Below, in pieces: positions 1 through 8,952 of a stretch of DNA of 64,000 nucleotides. The notes below the pieces were generated by a model, which saw only the letters and a list, made by a program, of their open reading frames with translations, made no database searches and was not told where the DNA came from. Both the position numbers and the translations under genes were made by a program. The stretch comes from Leifsonia sp. Root1293 (GTDB lineage Bacteria > Actinomycetota > Actinomycetes > Actinomycetales > Microbacteriaceae), in the NCBI RefSeq assembly GCF_001425325.1, contig NZ_LMEH01000001.1, positions 853,898-917,897 of the forward strand, given 5' to 3'. Every line of letters begins with the position of its first letter. Position 1 is the first letter of the stretch.

Positions 1-825
1 GGTGACCTGGTCGATGCGATCGAGGGCCGGTTCGAACTCGATGACGGCGTCGAAGTCGCGCGGCGGTGTGCGGGCGACCACCACGCGGCCGTCGTAGCCT
101 CCGGCGATGGCGTGGGCGTGGGCGCCGACGGCCCCGAAGCGGCGCTGCACGTCGACGGCCGGCAGTGCGGCGAAGTCGCCGAGCCTGTGCACGCCGAGCC
201 GGCGCAGGAGCACGGCGAGCCTGTCGTCGACGAGGATGCCGACGGGGAAGTCGGCCAGGAAGGCCGCCGAGCCGCCGGCGTCGACGAGCCGTATCCGCTC
301 CGGGCCGCTGTGGCGTGCGGCCTGTTCCGCAGCGAACGGGCCGTCGGCCACGCCCACCCTGGCGTCGGCGAGTCCGGCAGCGGCGAGCGTGGCGAGCAGG
401 GCTGCGCCGGTGCGCTCCTCTCCGCCGTAGTAGCGCGCCGGGCCGCGAGCCCTGATGGCGGCGGTGCCCGGGCGGATGAGCTGCACGCCCGGTGTCGCCT
501 GCTCGAGGCGGGCGAGCACGGGCTCGAACGCCCTGGCGTCGTGCAGCGGATCGTAGGGCAGCACGGTGAGCCCTGTGCAGCGTGCCTGGGCCTCGCGCAC
601 CTTGAGTCCGCGCATCACACCGTCGCTGCGGGCGGCGGCCGAGCTGGCGTAGACCAGTCCGTGCTCGATGAGGGCGACGGGAGCATCGGCGGCGATCCCA
701 CCGGCGCGCATGGCAGCGGTCACGGGCCAGTCGGGCAGCCACACCACGATGGTGCGACCGAGGGCGGAGGATGCGGTTCCGGATGCCGCAGCACCGGAAC
801 GTTCCGACACCGTTGCCGAGGTCAT
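1..825 (-). CDS. imuB: ImuB-like inactive Y-family DNA polymerase, C-terminus beyond window
   Basis: The minus-strand frame is open from an ATG at 823-825 to the window edge, so about 275 N-terminal residues are visible and the 3' end is missing. Translation shows an early VVWLPDWPVTAA segment, then EHGLVYASSAAARSDGV and GLKVREAQARC, as in ImuB/Y-family relatives, and a later helix-hairpin-like LLRRLGVHRLGDFAALP stretch. The acidic catalytic residues of active Y-family polymerases are not evident, as is usual for ImuB, which serves as an adaptor between ImuA', the beta clamp and DnaE2 in mutagenic repair. The ATG overlaps the imuA' stop by 4 bases (ATGA), which indicates translational coupling. 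A dnaE2 gene would be expected further left and is not visible. Confidence 0.85.
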   Translation of the reverse strand, partial: MTSATVSERSGAAASGTASSALGRTIVVWLPDWPVTAAMRAGGIAADAPVALIEHGLVYASSAAARSDGVMRGLKVREAQARCTGLTVLPYDPLHDARAFEPVLARLEQATPGVQLIRPGTAAIRARGPARYYGGEERTGAALLATLAAAGLADARVGVADGPFAAEQAARHSGPERIRLVDAGGSAAFLADFPVGILVDDRLAVLLRRLGVHRLGDFAALPAVDVQRRFGAVGAHAHAIAGGYDGRVVVARTPPRDFDAVIEFEPALDRIDQVT

Positions 826-1577
826 CAGGCCGTCACCGCCTGCAGCAGCGGAGAGCCGTCGCGGCGCAGCTGAGCGGCATCCGGCGACTCGACGGTGCCG
901 AACTGCTGGTGACCATCGGGCAGCCAGAGCCGCACGCTGCGCGGCCTGTCGTAGCCGAGGCGCCCGATGGCCGTGACAGTGGCCTCCCGGGCAGCGAGGT
1001 GTCCGTGCCCATCGCCCAGGCCCGTCCACGAGCTGCTGCTGATGCTCAGGCGCGCCTCGGCCTGCGGCCACGGCCCGAGGACGACGAGGGCGGCGCCCCG
1101 CTGCCGCAGTCTGGCCCCGAGGCGAGCCACGTCGGTGTCGCTCGCCCGCGCCGGTGGGCGCAGGACGACGACGGTGAGCACGTCGACGAGCGCCGCCGTC
1201 GCCGTGAGCCAGTGCTCCCCGGGGTCGGGAACGAGCACCAGTCGTTCGAGGTCGATCCCGAACCGGGATGCCGCCTCCGCCCCGAAGTCGGGAACCCCCA
1301 CGACACCGCACCAGGCCCCGCTCGCCGACGGGCCGGCCAGCAGCGCCATCGCCAGGGTCAGCGAGCCGTCGACCGAGTACGCCGATCCCTGACGCAATGC
1401 TCCGCTCGGCAGCACTGCTGCCATGGCCGCTGAGGTGGGCAGGGCCGGGCTCTCGAGCTTGGTCGCCTGCATGCCCCGGATGCGCGCCTGGAGTTCCTGG
1501 ACGCGCGAGAGTGCATCCTCCGCCCCTTCGATGTCAGGGGCGGGGGCGACACTGGGGGAGTACGGAGCAGCGGCCAC
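825..1577 (-). CDS. imuA: ImuA'-like SOS mutagenesis protein
   Basis: This 250-residue protein is encoded directly upstream of and overlapping imuB. It contains MAAVLPSGALRQGSAYSVDGSL followed by a RecA-like hydrophobic core (LVLVPDPGEHWLTATAALVD and VVVLRPP), the pattern of actinobacterial ImuA', a RecA-fold partner of ImuB without a usable Walker A motif. It probably helps recruit the error-prone DnaE2 polymerase after DNA damage. The longest possible start (GTG at 1601) lies inside the LexA-type box at 1594-1609, so I prefer GTG at 1577. A purine-rich AGAGAGG lies 5 bases before it, although the promoter geometry would leave almost no leader. Family assignment rests on context as much as on sequence. 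Confidence 0.75.
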   Translation of the reverse strand: MAAAPYSPSVAPAPDIEGAEDALSRVQELQARIRGMQATKLESPALPTSAAMAAVLPSGALRQGSAYSVDGSLTLAMALLAGPSASGAWCGVVGVPDFGAEAASRFGIDLERLVLVPDPGEHWLTATAALVDVLTVVVLRPPARASDTDVARLGARLRQRGAALVVLGPWPQAEARLSISSSSWTGLGDGHGHLAAREATVTAIGRLGYDRPRSVRLWLPDGHQQFGTVESPDAAQLRRDGSPLLQAVTA

Positions 1578-1589
1578 GAGCACCTCTCT

Positions 1590-1618
1590 AGTTTCGAACA
1601 CATCTTCGAACTAGTCAA
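1590..1618 (-). promoter_or_regulatory. imuA'B promoter with a LexA (SOS) box between -35 and -10
   Basis: On the + strand, 1594-1609 reads TCGAACACATCTTCGA, one mismatch from the actinobacterial/Gram-positive SOS box TCGAAC-N4-GTTCGA. On the minus strand a TTGACT (-35, 1618-1613) and a weak GAAACT (-10, 1595-1590) flank it with a 17-base spacer, so the box fills the spacer. Bound LexA would block RNA polymerase directly. This fits the known LexA control of imuA'-imuB-dnaE2. The box is visible in the sequence; repression is inferred. Confidence 0.7.
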
Positions 1619-1840
1619 TCTCGGCCCACCGACATCCACTCCCCGAGACCGCCAGCAGGGGAAGGCCCCGATGCCTCGAGTGGCGACCGCAGCGTAGGGT
1701 CGCCGCATCACGACACCGCACCATCGTGTCGTCAGGCCTCAGGCCGCACTCCACCCGAAAACACCCTGCCGCGAACCCTCGCGCACCGCGCCGTCATCGA
1801 CGAGGCACCCCGGGCTCGCCCACTTCGCGAAGGACCCGTC

Positions 1841-3520
1841 ATGACCAATCTGCTGAGATCGACCGCCAACCCTGCCGGCGGCCACGGAGGAGGCGTGCGC
1901 GGCGACAACATGACCCGCCGCTCCTCCCTCTTCGAAGGCCGCTTCGGCCGCATGTTCCGCGAGCTTCCACCCGTTGCCTGGCCCGCGACGGCGCTCCGTC
2001 GCCTCGGTGAGGCCATGACGGCCGAGCCCGAACGTGATCCGCTCGACCCGACCAAGCCGTTCGCGGCGCCGGAGACCGACGACATCGTGCAGGACCCCGA
2101 GGAGAACCCGGGCCTGCCGTCCGGCTACACCTACTTCGGTCAGTTCGTCGATCACGACATCACCTTCGATCCGGCATCCGTGATGCAGAAGATCAACGAT
2201 CCCGACGCCCTCGTCGACTTCCGCACCCCGCGTCTCGACCTCGACTCGATGTACGGGCGCGGGCCGGACGACCAGCCCTACCTGTTCGACGGCAAGAAGT
2301 TCCGCCTCGGACGCGTGCTGACCGAGCTCGGGGTGCCGAGCCCCCGCCGCGACCTGCCGCGCTACATCGACGTCCAGGACCCGGACGCCGCCCATCGGGC
2401 GCTCATAGGCGACAAGCGCAACGACGAGAACGTCATCGTCGCCCAGCTGCATGCGTCGATGATGCAGTTCCACAACAAGCTCGTCGACGAGTACCCCGGA
2501 GCGAGCTTCGCCGACGTGCAGCAGCAGGTGCGCTGGCACTACCAGTGGCTCGTGGTCAACGACTACCTGGTGCGCATCTGCGGCTCCGAGCTCATCGATG
2601 CCATCCTCCCGGGTCGAGGGCAGGCACTGCCGACCCAGGACCAGAAGCCGAAACTCGGCTTCTACCGCTTCCGCAAGGCGCCCTACATGCCCATCGAGTT
2701 CTCGGCCGCCGCCTACAGGTTTGGTCACTCGATGATCCGCCCGATCTACAGGCTCAACATCCACCTCGACGGGGGAGACGACGTGAGGGCGGCGACGGAT
2801 GACGAACGCCGCCGTGGGCTCGACGGTCGCTTCTTCATCTTCGCCGGCGTGCAGCGCCGAGGGCTCAACGGGTTCGACACCTTCCCGTCGCCTTGGGCGA
2901 TCGACTGGAGCCTGTACTTCGACCGCACCGGGCAGCTCCCCGTCGGCGGCAAGAAGCGGGTGCAGCCCTCCTACAAGTTCGACACCTCTCTGGTGAATCC
3001 GCTGGGATTCCTTCCGGAGTTCTCCAGAGCCGGCGTCGACGAACCGCCTCTCACCATCGATCACCTGCAGGCCGCTCCTGCGCGTCCGACGCGCGACCCG
3101 GCCAACCTCGCCGTGCGCAACCTGCTGCGCGGCATGGCACTGGAGCTGCCGAGCGGTCAGGCCATCGCCGACGCCATGGGCATCGCGCGCATCCCCGATG
3201 AGCGTCTGTGGGTCGGCAAGGCCGCCGAAGGCGAGGAGCGGAAGCCGATCACCGAGGTGCACGAGAGCTTCGCGAACAACGCGCCGCTCTGGTACTACGT
3301 CCTCGCCGAGTCTCAGGAGATCTGGACGGCCGCCGGCGATGCCTCGGCGACCATGCACCTCGGACCCGTCGGCGGACGCATCGTCGCCGAGACCCTGATC
3401 GGCATGATCGCTGCCGATGGCGCCTCCTACCTCACTCAGAGCCCCAACTGGCAGCCGGAGGTGCATGGGCGCAGGCTCGCCACCGTCGGCGACCTGCTCG
3501 CATTCGCCGACGAGGGCTAG
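1841..3520 (+). CDS. Animal-type heme peroxidase (peroxidase-cyclooxygenase superfamily)
   Basis: This 559-residue protein carries the hallmarks of the animal heme peroxidase fold. The distal His motif FGQFVDHDITFD has His105. A GDKRNDENVIVAQLH block supplies the catalytic Arg and the calcium/heme-side Asn-Glu, followed by MMQFHN. The proximal His lies in AYRFGHSMIRPIY. Bacterial members oxidise halides or phenolics with H2O2. No signal peptide or membrane segment is evident, so it is probably cytosolic or released by lysis; substrate is unknown. The start at 1841 has GAAGGA 6 bases upstream; a shorter start at 1910 (MTRRSSLF) is possible. It stands alone, between the divergent imuA' gene and a downstream GH15 gene. 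Confidence 0.88.
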   Translation: MTNLLRSTANPAGGHGGGVRGDNMTRRSSLFEGRFGRMFRELPPVAWPATALRRLGEAMTAEPERDPLDPTKPFAAPETDDIVQDPEENPGLPSGYTYFGQFVDHDITFDPASVMQKINDPDALVDFRTPRLDLDSMYGRGPDDQPYLFDGKKFRLGRVLTELGVPSPRRDLPRYIDVQDPDAAHRALIGDKRNDENVIVAQLHASMMQFHNKLVDEYPGASFADVQQQVRWHYQWLVVNDYLVRICGSELIDAILPGRGQALPTQDQKPKLGFYRFRKAPYMPIEFSAAAYRFGHSMIRPIYRLNIHLDGGDDVRAATDDERRRGLDGRFFIFAGVQRRGLNGFDTFPSPWAIDWSLYFDRTGQLPVGGKKRVQPSYKFDTSLVNPLGFLPEFSRAGVDEPPLTIDHLQAAPARPTRDPANLAVRNLLRGMALELPSGQAIADAMGIARIPDERLWVGKAAEGEERKPITEVHESFANNAPLWYYVLAESQEIWTAAGDASATMHLGPVGGRIVAETLIGMIAADGASYLTQSPNWQPEVHGRRLATVGDLLAFADEG

Positions 3521-3581
3521 TCGCGCTCCACCACCAGAGGGGCACCGTGCTGTTCGCAGCCGGTGCCCCTATCCTGTGCCC

Positions 3582-5369
3582 ATGGCCAGCCGACCCATCG
3601 AGGACTACGCGCTCCTCAGCAACTGCCGCACAGCAGCCCTCGTGAGTTCGGAGGGGAGCATCGACTGGCTCTGCCTGCCGCGCTACGACTCGCCGTCCAC
3701 CTTCGGAGCTCTCCTCGGAACCGAGGACAACGGAGCGTGGTCGCTGCGGCCGACGGATGCCGCCGCCACCGTCACCCGCGCCTACGACGGCGACACCTTC
3801 ATCCTCGTGACCACCTGGACGACCTCGACGGGCGAGGTGGAGGTCATCGACCTGATCGCGCGCGGTACCGGCCGCATCGATGTACTGCGCGAGGTGCGCG
3901 GCATCTCGGGCTCGGTCGAGATGGGAATGGAGTTGCGCATCCGGTTCGGGTACTCGACGGCTCTTCCCTGGGTGCGTCGGGTCGACGGCGATGCCGGGCA
4001 GGCACTCCTCGCGATCGCCGGCCCCGACGCCGTCATCGTGCGAGGGCGGCCTCGGCTGGAGGCTGTCGACACCGCCCATCGAGCGACCTTCGTCGTCGCG
4101 GCGGGGGAGCAGGTGCCGATCTCCTTGACCTGGTACCCGTCGCACCGCAACACCCCCGAGCGACTCGACCATGCCGCTGCTGTCGCCGACACGCGTGCCT
4201 GGTGGGTGGACTGGGCGAGCCGCTGGGAGCACCGTGGCCCCTACCGTGACGCCGTGGAGCGCTCGCTGCTCGTGCTGAGAGCCCTCACGCACGAGGGAAC
4301 AGGCGGCATCGTCGCGGCCGTGACGACCTCGCTGCCCGAGCAGCCGGGAGGGCCGCGCAACTGGGACTATCGCTACGTCTGGCTGCGGGACGCCTCCCTC
4401 ACCCTGCAGGCCCTCAGCGATCACGGTTACCACGAGGAGCTCGCCCATTGGCGGGCCTGGCTGCTGCGCGCCATCGCCGGTGATCCTGGCGACGTGCAGA
4501 TCATGTACGGGCTCGCCGGGGAGAGATTCCTCCCCGAGCGCGAGCTCGACAGTTTTCCCGGCCACGCCGGGTCGCTCCCCGTGCGGGTGGGGAACGGCGC
4601 CGTCGACCAGTACCAGGCCGACGTCATCGGCGAGGTCATGATCGCCCTGCACGTCGCGCGACTGGCCGGACACGGCGACCTCGAGAACGCCTGGCCGCTG
4701 CAACGGGCACTGCTGGGCTTCCTCGAGCAGAACTGGCAACGACCCGACCAGGGCATCTGGGAGATCCGGGACGAACCTCGCTTCTTCACCCACTCCCGGG
4801 TCATGCTCTGGGCCGCGTTCGATCGCGGTGTCGCCGCCGTCGAGCAGTTCGGTGCCGAGGGCCCCGTCGACGTCTGGCGGTCTCTCCGCGACACCCTGCG
4901 CGCCGAGATCGACGAGAAGGGAGTCGACCCCGACCGCGGATGTTTCGTGCAGCACTACGGATCCACCGAGGTCGATGCGTCGCTGCTGCTCCTCCCGCAG
5001 GTGGGCTTCTGCGCTGCAGACGACCCGCGGATGCTGGCCACCGTCGCCGCAGTGGAATCCGACCTGCTCCATCACGGTCTCGTGCAGCGCTACCGCACCG
5101 AGACCGGCGTCGACGGCCTGCCGCCGGGGGAGAACCCGTTCCTGGCCTGTTCGTTCTGGCTCGCGCACCAGTACGCCGAGTCGGGTCGTCTCGGCGACGC
5201 CCTCGCACTCATGGACCGGCTCGTGGGGCTGAGCAACGACGTCGGCCTGTTCGCCGAGGAGGTCGACCCGCTCACCGGGCACCACTGGGGCAACACGCCT
5301 CAGGCTCTCTCCCACCTCGCCCTCGTGCGGGCCGCGGATGCGATCGGGCGAGCTGAAGAGCGACTGTAG
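3582..5369 (+). CDS. Glycoside hydrolase family 15 protein (glucoamylase/trehalase-like)
   Basis: This 595-residue protein has the GH15 layout: an N-terminal beta-sandwich starting PIEDYALLSNCRTAALVSSEGSIDWLCLP, then an (alpha/alpha)6 barrel. RNWDYRYVWLRDAS is the conserved substrate-binding motif. GIWEIRDEP supplies the probable general acid Glu and GLFAEEVDP the probable general base Glu. Cytosolic actinobacterial members of this length are often trehalases or dextran/isomaltose glucosidases rather than secreted glucoamylases, and no signal peptide is visible. I start at the ATG at 3582 because the homology begins there and a TATCCT box lies 6 bases before it, which fits a leaderless transcript. 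Exact substrate is undetermined. Confidence 0.88.
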   Translation: MASRPIEDYALLSNCRTAALVSSEGSIDWLCLPRYDSPSTFGALLGTEDNGAWSLRPTDAAATVTRAYDGDTFILVTTWTTSTGEVEVIDLIARGTGRIDVLREVRGISGSVEMGMELRIRFGYSTALPWVRRVDGDAGQALLAIAGPDAVIVRGRPRLEAVDTAHRATFVVAAGEQVPISLTWYPSHRNTPERLDHAAAVADTRAWWVDWASRWEHRGPYRDAVERSLLVLRALTHEGTGGIVAAVTTSLPEQPGGPRNWDYRYVWLRDASLTLQALSDHGYHEELAHWRAWLLRAIAGDPGDVQIMYGLAGERFLPERELDSFPGHAGSLPVRVGNGAVDQYQADVIGEVMIALHVARLAGHGDLENAWPLQRALLGFLEQNWQRPDQGIWEIRDEPRFFTHSRVMLWAAFDRGVAAVEQFGAEGPVDVWRSLRDTLRAEIDEKGVDPDRGCFVQHYGSTEVDASLLLLPQVGFCAADDPRMLATVAAVESDLLHHGLVQRYRTETGVDGLPPGENPFLACSFWLAHQYAESGRLGDALALMDRLVGLSNDVGLFAEEVDPLTGHHWGNTPQALSHLALVRAADAIGRAEERL

Positions 5370-5422
5370 TCGCGGCCCTGAGTGCGGCCCGTCGCCGTCA
5401 CGAGGCCGCTCCGGAGGACATC

Positions 5423-5470
5423 GTGCTGTCGGGAGGCCTCCCAACCAATCGGGAGGCCTCCCGACAGCAC
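5423..5470. repeat. Perfect 20-bp inverted repeat with nested palindromes
   Basis: GTGCTGTCGGGAGGCCTCCC is followed by an 8-base loop (AACCAATC) and its exact reverse complement. Each arm itself ends in the 12-bp palindrome GGGAGGCCTCCC, so the site can form one long hairpin or two small ones. It lies between the GH15 gene and the next gene and may terminate GH15 transcription, although no T-run follows. Confidence 0.75.
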
Positions 5471-5550
5471 TGATTCCTCCCCACCGCACGGATGCCGGCC
5501 CGAGCGCGGGTCGCGCGGAACGTGTCGCCGCCCGCGGGTAGCCTGAGGCC

Positions 5551-6267
5551 ATGTGCGGTCGCTTCGTCATCTCCGACACCCAGCCCGATCTCGTGGCCCT
5601 GTTCGACATCGAGATCGTCGGCGAGAACCTGCCGGGTCCCAACTGGAACATCCGCCCGACCGACCAGATCCCGATCGTGCTCGAGTCGACCAAGGGCGGC
5701 CCGGCCGTGCGCCGGCTCGAGTCCGCCCGCTGGTCGCTGGTGCCGTCGTTCGCGAAAGAGCTGACCTCGCCGTACCCGACGTTCAATGCCCGTTCGGAAG
5801 ACGTTGCCGAGAAGCCGAGCTTCGCGGCATCCGTCGCCACGAGGCGAGCGCTCATCCCCACCGACGGCTATTACGAGTGGCACACCGTCGGAGAAGCCAA
5901 GACGCCGTACTTCGTGCATCCGCCCGAGGGGGAGCGCATGGCATTCGCGGGACTGTATTCATGGTGGCGCGACCCGTCGAAGGCGGAGTCCGATCCGTCG
6001 CGGTGGGTGCTGTCTGCCACCATCCTCACGATGGACGCCGTCGCGCCGCTGGATGCCCTGCATCCGCGCACGCCGGTCGCGCTTCCCGACTGGATGTGGG
6101 ACACCTGGCTCGACCCCGACGAGGAGGCCGACCAGGAGTTCGTCGACGCGGCTGTCGAGGCCGCACGACCCACCGCGGCGACGCTCGAGTTCCACGAGGT
6201 CGCTCCGGTGCGGGAGAACGGCCCGAGTCTGATCGAGCCGGCCATGATCCCCGTCGGCTCGCTGTGA
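5551..6267 (+). CDS. SOS response-associated peptidase family protein (YedK/HMCES)
   Basis: This 238-residue protein begins MCGRFVI, placing the invariant Cys2 nucleophile at the mature N-terminus once Met is removed. NWNIRPTDQIPIV, SARWSLVPSF, FNARSED and ALIPTDGYYEWH are the successive SRAP-domain motifs, the last with the conserved Glu of the active site. Family members crosslink to abasic sites in single-stranded DNA through Cys2, shielding them during replication. A TAGCCT box 6 bases before the ATG suggests a leaderless mRNA. No LexA box was seen upstream, so SOS control is not supported here despite the family name. Confidence 0.92.
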   Translation: MCGRFVISDTQPDLVALFDIEIVGENLPGPNWNIRPTDQIPIVLESTKGGPAVRRLESARWSLVPSFAKELTSPYPTFNARSEDVAEKPSFAASVATRRALIPTDGYYEWHTVGEAKTPYFVHPPEGERMAFAGLYSWWRDPSKAESDPSRWVLSATILTMDAVAPLDALHPRTPVALPDWMWDTWLDPDEEADQEFVDAAVEAARPTAATLEFHEVAPVRENGPSLIEPAMIPVGSL

Positions 6268-6350
6268 GTCGCCGGTCCTGACCCGCTCAGGGCGGCGCGG
6301 CGAACCTGCAGCCGCAGAGATCGCCGACGAGAGACGGCCGCGGAAACGAC

Positions 6351-6379
6351 GAAGGCCCCGGTCATCGACCGGGGCCTTC
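6351..6379. terminator. Bidirectional hairpin terminator
   Basis: GAAGGCCCCGGTC and its exact complement are separated by ATC (13-bp stem). The hairpin lies between the YedK-type gene and the opposing tRNA-Leu gene, so it can serve both transcripts. Confidence 0.8.
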
Positions 6380-6396
6380 ACTGTCTCAACACAGTG

Positions 6397-6481
6397 TGCG
6401 CGAAGGGGGACTTGAACCCCCACGCCCTATACGGGCACTAGCACCTCAAGCTAGCGCGTCTACCAATTCCGCCATCCGCGC
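6397..6481 (-). tRNA. tRNA-Leu (anticodon GAG)
   Basis: On the minus strand the sequence folds as a class II tRNA. The acceptor arm is GCGCGGA paired with TTCGCGC (one G-T pair) plus discriminator A. The anticodon stem is CTAGC/GCTAG around the loop TTGAGGT, giving anticodon GAG. The T arm is GGGGG-TTCAAGT-CCCCC. The variable arm has the length expected for leucine tRNA. The 3' CCA is not encoded. Confidence 0.95.
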
Positions 6482-6604
6482 GTGTTGTTTGCGAGCCATG
6501 GTTTCCCCGGCCCGAGGTAAGACATTAGCACGTTTCGAGAGGGTGGTTTTACACGCGCCGGGCACCTGATGGCCACGACGAATGGGCACGGTAACGTGAC
6601 CGGC

Positions 6605-7942
6605 ATGCCTGAAACATCCTCCGCACAGCGCTCGGACGACGACACGCCCGAGGAGCTCGAGAGCACGGCGGCCATCGCGCGCGACCTCATCCGCTTCGAC
6701 ACCACGAACTACGGAGAGGGCCGATCCAACGGGGAGGCGGAGGCCGCGGCTTACGTCGCAGCCCACCTCGAGCGCCTGGGCCTGAATCCCGTCACCTTCG
6801 AATCCGCCCCCGGTCGCGCCAGCGTGATCGCGCGCGTCGACGGACGGGATCGCACGAAGCCTGCGCTGGTGCTGCACGGCCATCTCGACGTCGTGCCAGC
6901 CGACCCTGAGAACTGGAGCGTCGACCCCTTCGGCGGCGTCATCAAGGACGGCATGCTGTGGGGCCGCGGCGCCGTCGACATGAAGGACATGGACGCCATG
7001 ATCCTGGGAGCCCTCGACGACATCCTGTCGGCAGGGCGGATGCCGGAGCGCGACACCATCGTCGCCTTCTTCGCCGATGAGGAGAACGGCGGCGTCTACG
7101 GAGCGCACTGGCTCGTCGACAATCATCCCGAGCTGTTCGACGGCGCCGGTGAGGCCATCAGCGAGGTCGGCGGATATTCGACCATGGTCGGTGACCAGCG
7201 CGCCTACCTGCTGCAGACCGGTGAGAAGGCGCTGATGTGGATCAAGCTCATCGCCCGCGGCCCGGCGGCGCACGGCTCGCGGCTGGTGGCGCAGAACGCC
7301 GTCACGCGGCTCGCCGAGGCCGTCGCCGCCATCGGACGCAGGGAGTGGCCCATCCGCCTCACCGACACGACCGAGCAGCTGCTCGCCGAAGTCGCCCGCA
7401 TCCTCGAGGTCGAACCGACCGACCTCGGCCCTGACGGTCTGGCACTGGCCACGGGATCGGCGTCCGGCTTCATCCAGGCGACTCTCCGCACGACCTCGAA
7501 CCCGACCATGCTCGCCGCCGGCTACAAGCACAACGTCATTCCCGACAGGGCAGAGGCCGCGATCGACATCCGCACCCTTCCCGGTGACGAGGACGAGGTG
7601 CTCGCGACGATCCGCGAGATCATCGGAGACGACATCGAGATCGTGGTCACGCACCGCGACGTCGGGCTGGAGAATCCGTTCAGCGGAGCACTCGTCGAGA
7701 AGGTGGCCGCCCTGATCGCGGAGCACGATCCGGAGGCCGTCGTGCTGCCGTACCTGCTCTCCGGCGGCACCGACAACAAGGCGCTGTCGAAGCTCGGCAT
7801 CCGCGGCTACGGATTCGCTCCGCTTCGGCTTCCGGCCGAGCTCGACTTCCCGGCCATGTTCCACGGCGTCGACGAGCGCGTGCCGCTCGACGCATTAGTC
7901 TTCGGTAGAGCGGTTCTCCGCGACCTTCTGTTGAGCTACTGA
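6605..7942 (+). CDS. M20 family metallopeptidase
   Basis: This 445-residue protein shows the M20 zinc motifs in order: [12 protein letters not shown] (first metal ligand His and Asp), [13 protein letters not shown] (bridging Asp), FFADEENGG (catalytic Glu pair) and a C-terminal SGGTDNKAL[12 protein letters not shown] block with the last His ligand. The central dimerisation (lid) domain starts near [13 protein letters not shown]. Such enzymes cut small peptides or N-acyl amino acids in the cytosol; the substrate cannot be told. I prefer the ATG at 6605 over 6569 because TAACGT lies 7 bases before it, matching the leaderless pattern seen at several neighbours. Confidence 0.9.
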   Translation: MPETSSAQRSDDDTPEELESTAAIARDLIRFDTTNYGEGRSNGEAEAAAYVAAHLERLGLNPVTFESAPGRASVIARVDGRDRTKPALVLHGHLDVVPADPENWSVDPFGGVIKDGMLWGRGAVDMKDMDAMILGALDDILSAGRMPERDTIVAFFADEENGGVYGAHWLVDNHPELFDGAGEAISEVGGYSTMVGDQRAYLLQTGEKALMWIKLIARGPAAHGSRLVAQNAVTRLAEAVAAIGRREWPIRLTDTTEQLLAEVARILEVEPTDLGPDGLALATGSASGFIQATLRTTSNPTMLAAGYKHNVIPDRAEAAIDIRTLPGDEDEVLATIREIIGDDIEIVVTHRDVGLENPFSGALVEKVAALIAEHDPEAVVLPYLLSGGTDNKALSKLGIRGYGFAPLRLPAELDFPAMFHGVDERVPLDALVFGRAVLRDLLLSY

Positions 7943-7958
7943 ACCAGAGAGCAGCCCA

Positions 7959-8813
7959 TTGGATCTCATCAACGCGATCATCCTCGGCCTCGTCCAGGGA
8001 TTGACGGAATTCCTCCCGATCTCCTCGAGTGCACACCTGCTGATCGTCGGCCAGTTCCTCGGAACCGGCGCTGACCCCGGAGCCCGGTTCACGGCCATCA
8101 CGCAGATCGGCACCGAGCTCGCCGTCATCATCTTCTTCTGGCGCGACATCGTGCGCATCATCGCGCAGTGGGCGAAGTCACTGGTCGGCAAGGCCCCCCG
8201 CAACGACCCCGACGCCCGCATGGGCTGGCTGATCATCATCGGATCGATCCCCATCGTCGTTCTCGGCCTGCTGTTCCAGGACCAGATCGAGACGGTGCTG
8301 CGCAACCTCTGGATCACGGCGATCATGCTCATCGTCTTCGGCATCCTCCTCGGGATCGCGGATGCCGTCGGAGCCAAGCGCCGGCGCCTCAAGGACCTGA
8401 CCTACCCGCACGGAATCCTGTACGGGTTCGCACAGGCGCTGGCCCTCATCCCCGGAGTCTCGCGCTCCGGCGGCACCATCACGATGGGGCTCTTCCTCGG
8501 CTACGAACGCAAGGCGGCTGCTCGCTACGCCTTCCTGCTGGCGATCCCGGCCGTTCTCGGCAGTGGCTTCTACCAGGTGTACAAGTCGGTCGCCGACCCC
8601 TGCCTCGAAGCCGCGACGAACTGCACGCCCGAGGTCTTCGGGCCGTTCGAGACCCTCGCAGCAACCGTCGTCGCCTTCGCCGTGGGCCTGGTCGTGATCG
8701 CCTTCTTCATGAGCTACATCTCACGTCGCAGCTTCCTGCCGTTCGTGATCTACCGCCTGGTGCTCGGCGTCGCCCTGATGATCATGCTCGCGACGGGCGT
8801 GCTGGTTCCGTAG
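7959..8813 (+). CDS. uppP: Undecaprenyl-diphosphatase (BacA/UppP type)
   Basis: This 284-residue polytopic protein removes a phosphate from undecaprenyl diphosphate so the lipid carrier can be reused in peptidoglycan synthesis. The two family signatures are intact: [17 protein letters not shown] near the N-terminus with the catalytic Glu and Ser residues, and [13 protein letters not shown] in the middle with the essential Arg. About seven or eight hydrophobic segments follow one another. Translation begins at a TTG codon with GAGAGCAG upstream, 16 bases after the M20 stop, so the two genes are probably co-transcribed. Confidence 0.95.
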   Translation: MDLINAIILGLVQGLTEFLPISSSAHLLIVGQFLGTGADPGARFTAITQIGTELAVIIFFWRDIVRIIAQWAKSLVGKAPRNDPDARMGWLIIIGSIPIVVLGLLFQDQIETVLRNLWITAIMLIVFGILLGIADAVGAKRRRLKDLTYPHGILYGFAQALALIPGVSRSGGTITMGLFLGYERKAAARYAFLLAIPAVLGSGFYQVYKSVADPCLEAATNCTPEVFGPFETLAATVVAFAVGLVVIAFFMSYISRRSFLPFVIYRLVLGVALMIMLATGVLVP

Positions 8814-8844
8814 GGCTCTGCTGCTCGCTCGCCCCGCTAGCAGT

Positions 8845-8901
8845 GGGCCGAGCGAAGCGACCGCCTACTCGCTCGCAGAGGGCCGAGCGCAGCGATCGCC
8901 C
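8845..8901. repeat. Short imperfect direct repeat between uppP and the PAC2 gene
   Basis: GGGCCGAGCGAAGCGACCGC (8845-8864) recurs at 8880 as GGGCCGAGCGCAGCGATCGC. The two copies differ at two bases and start 35 bases apart. This is intergenic repetitive sequence between convergent genes; function is unknown. Confidence 0.6.
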
Positions 8902-8952
8902 GAAGCGCGCTACGGCCGCGGACTCCGTCCGGGCCTCAGCGGGCGGATCGAC

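Noticed and set aside
3432-5861. An 809-codon minus-strand frame across GH15 and the start of the YedK-type gene
   Set aside because: It spans two real + strand genes and the palindromic spacer, and its translation has no recognisable domain.
5551-6267. LexA control of the YedK-type gene
   Set aside because: The family is called SOS response-associated, but I found no TCGAAC-N4-GTTCGA-like site in the 180 bases upstream.
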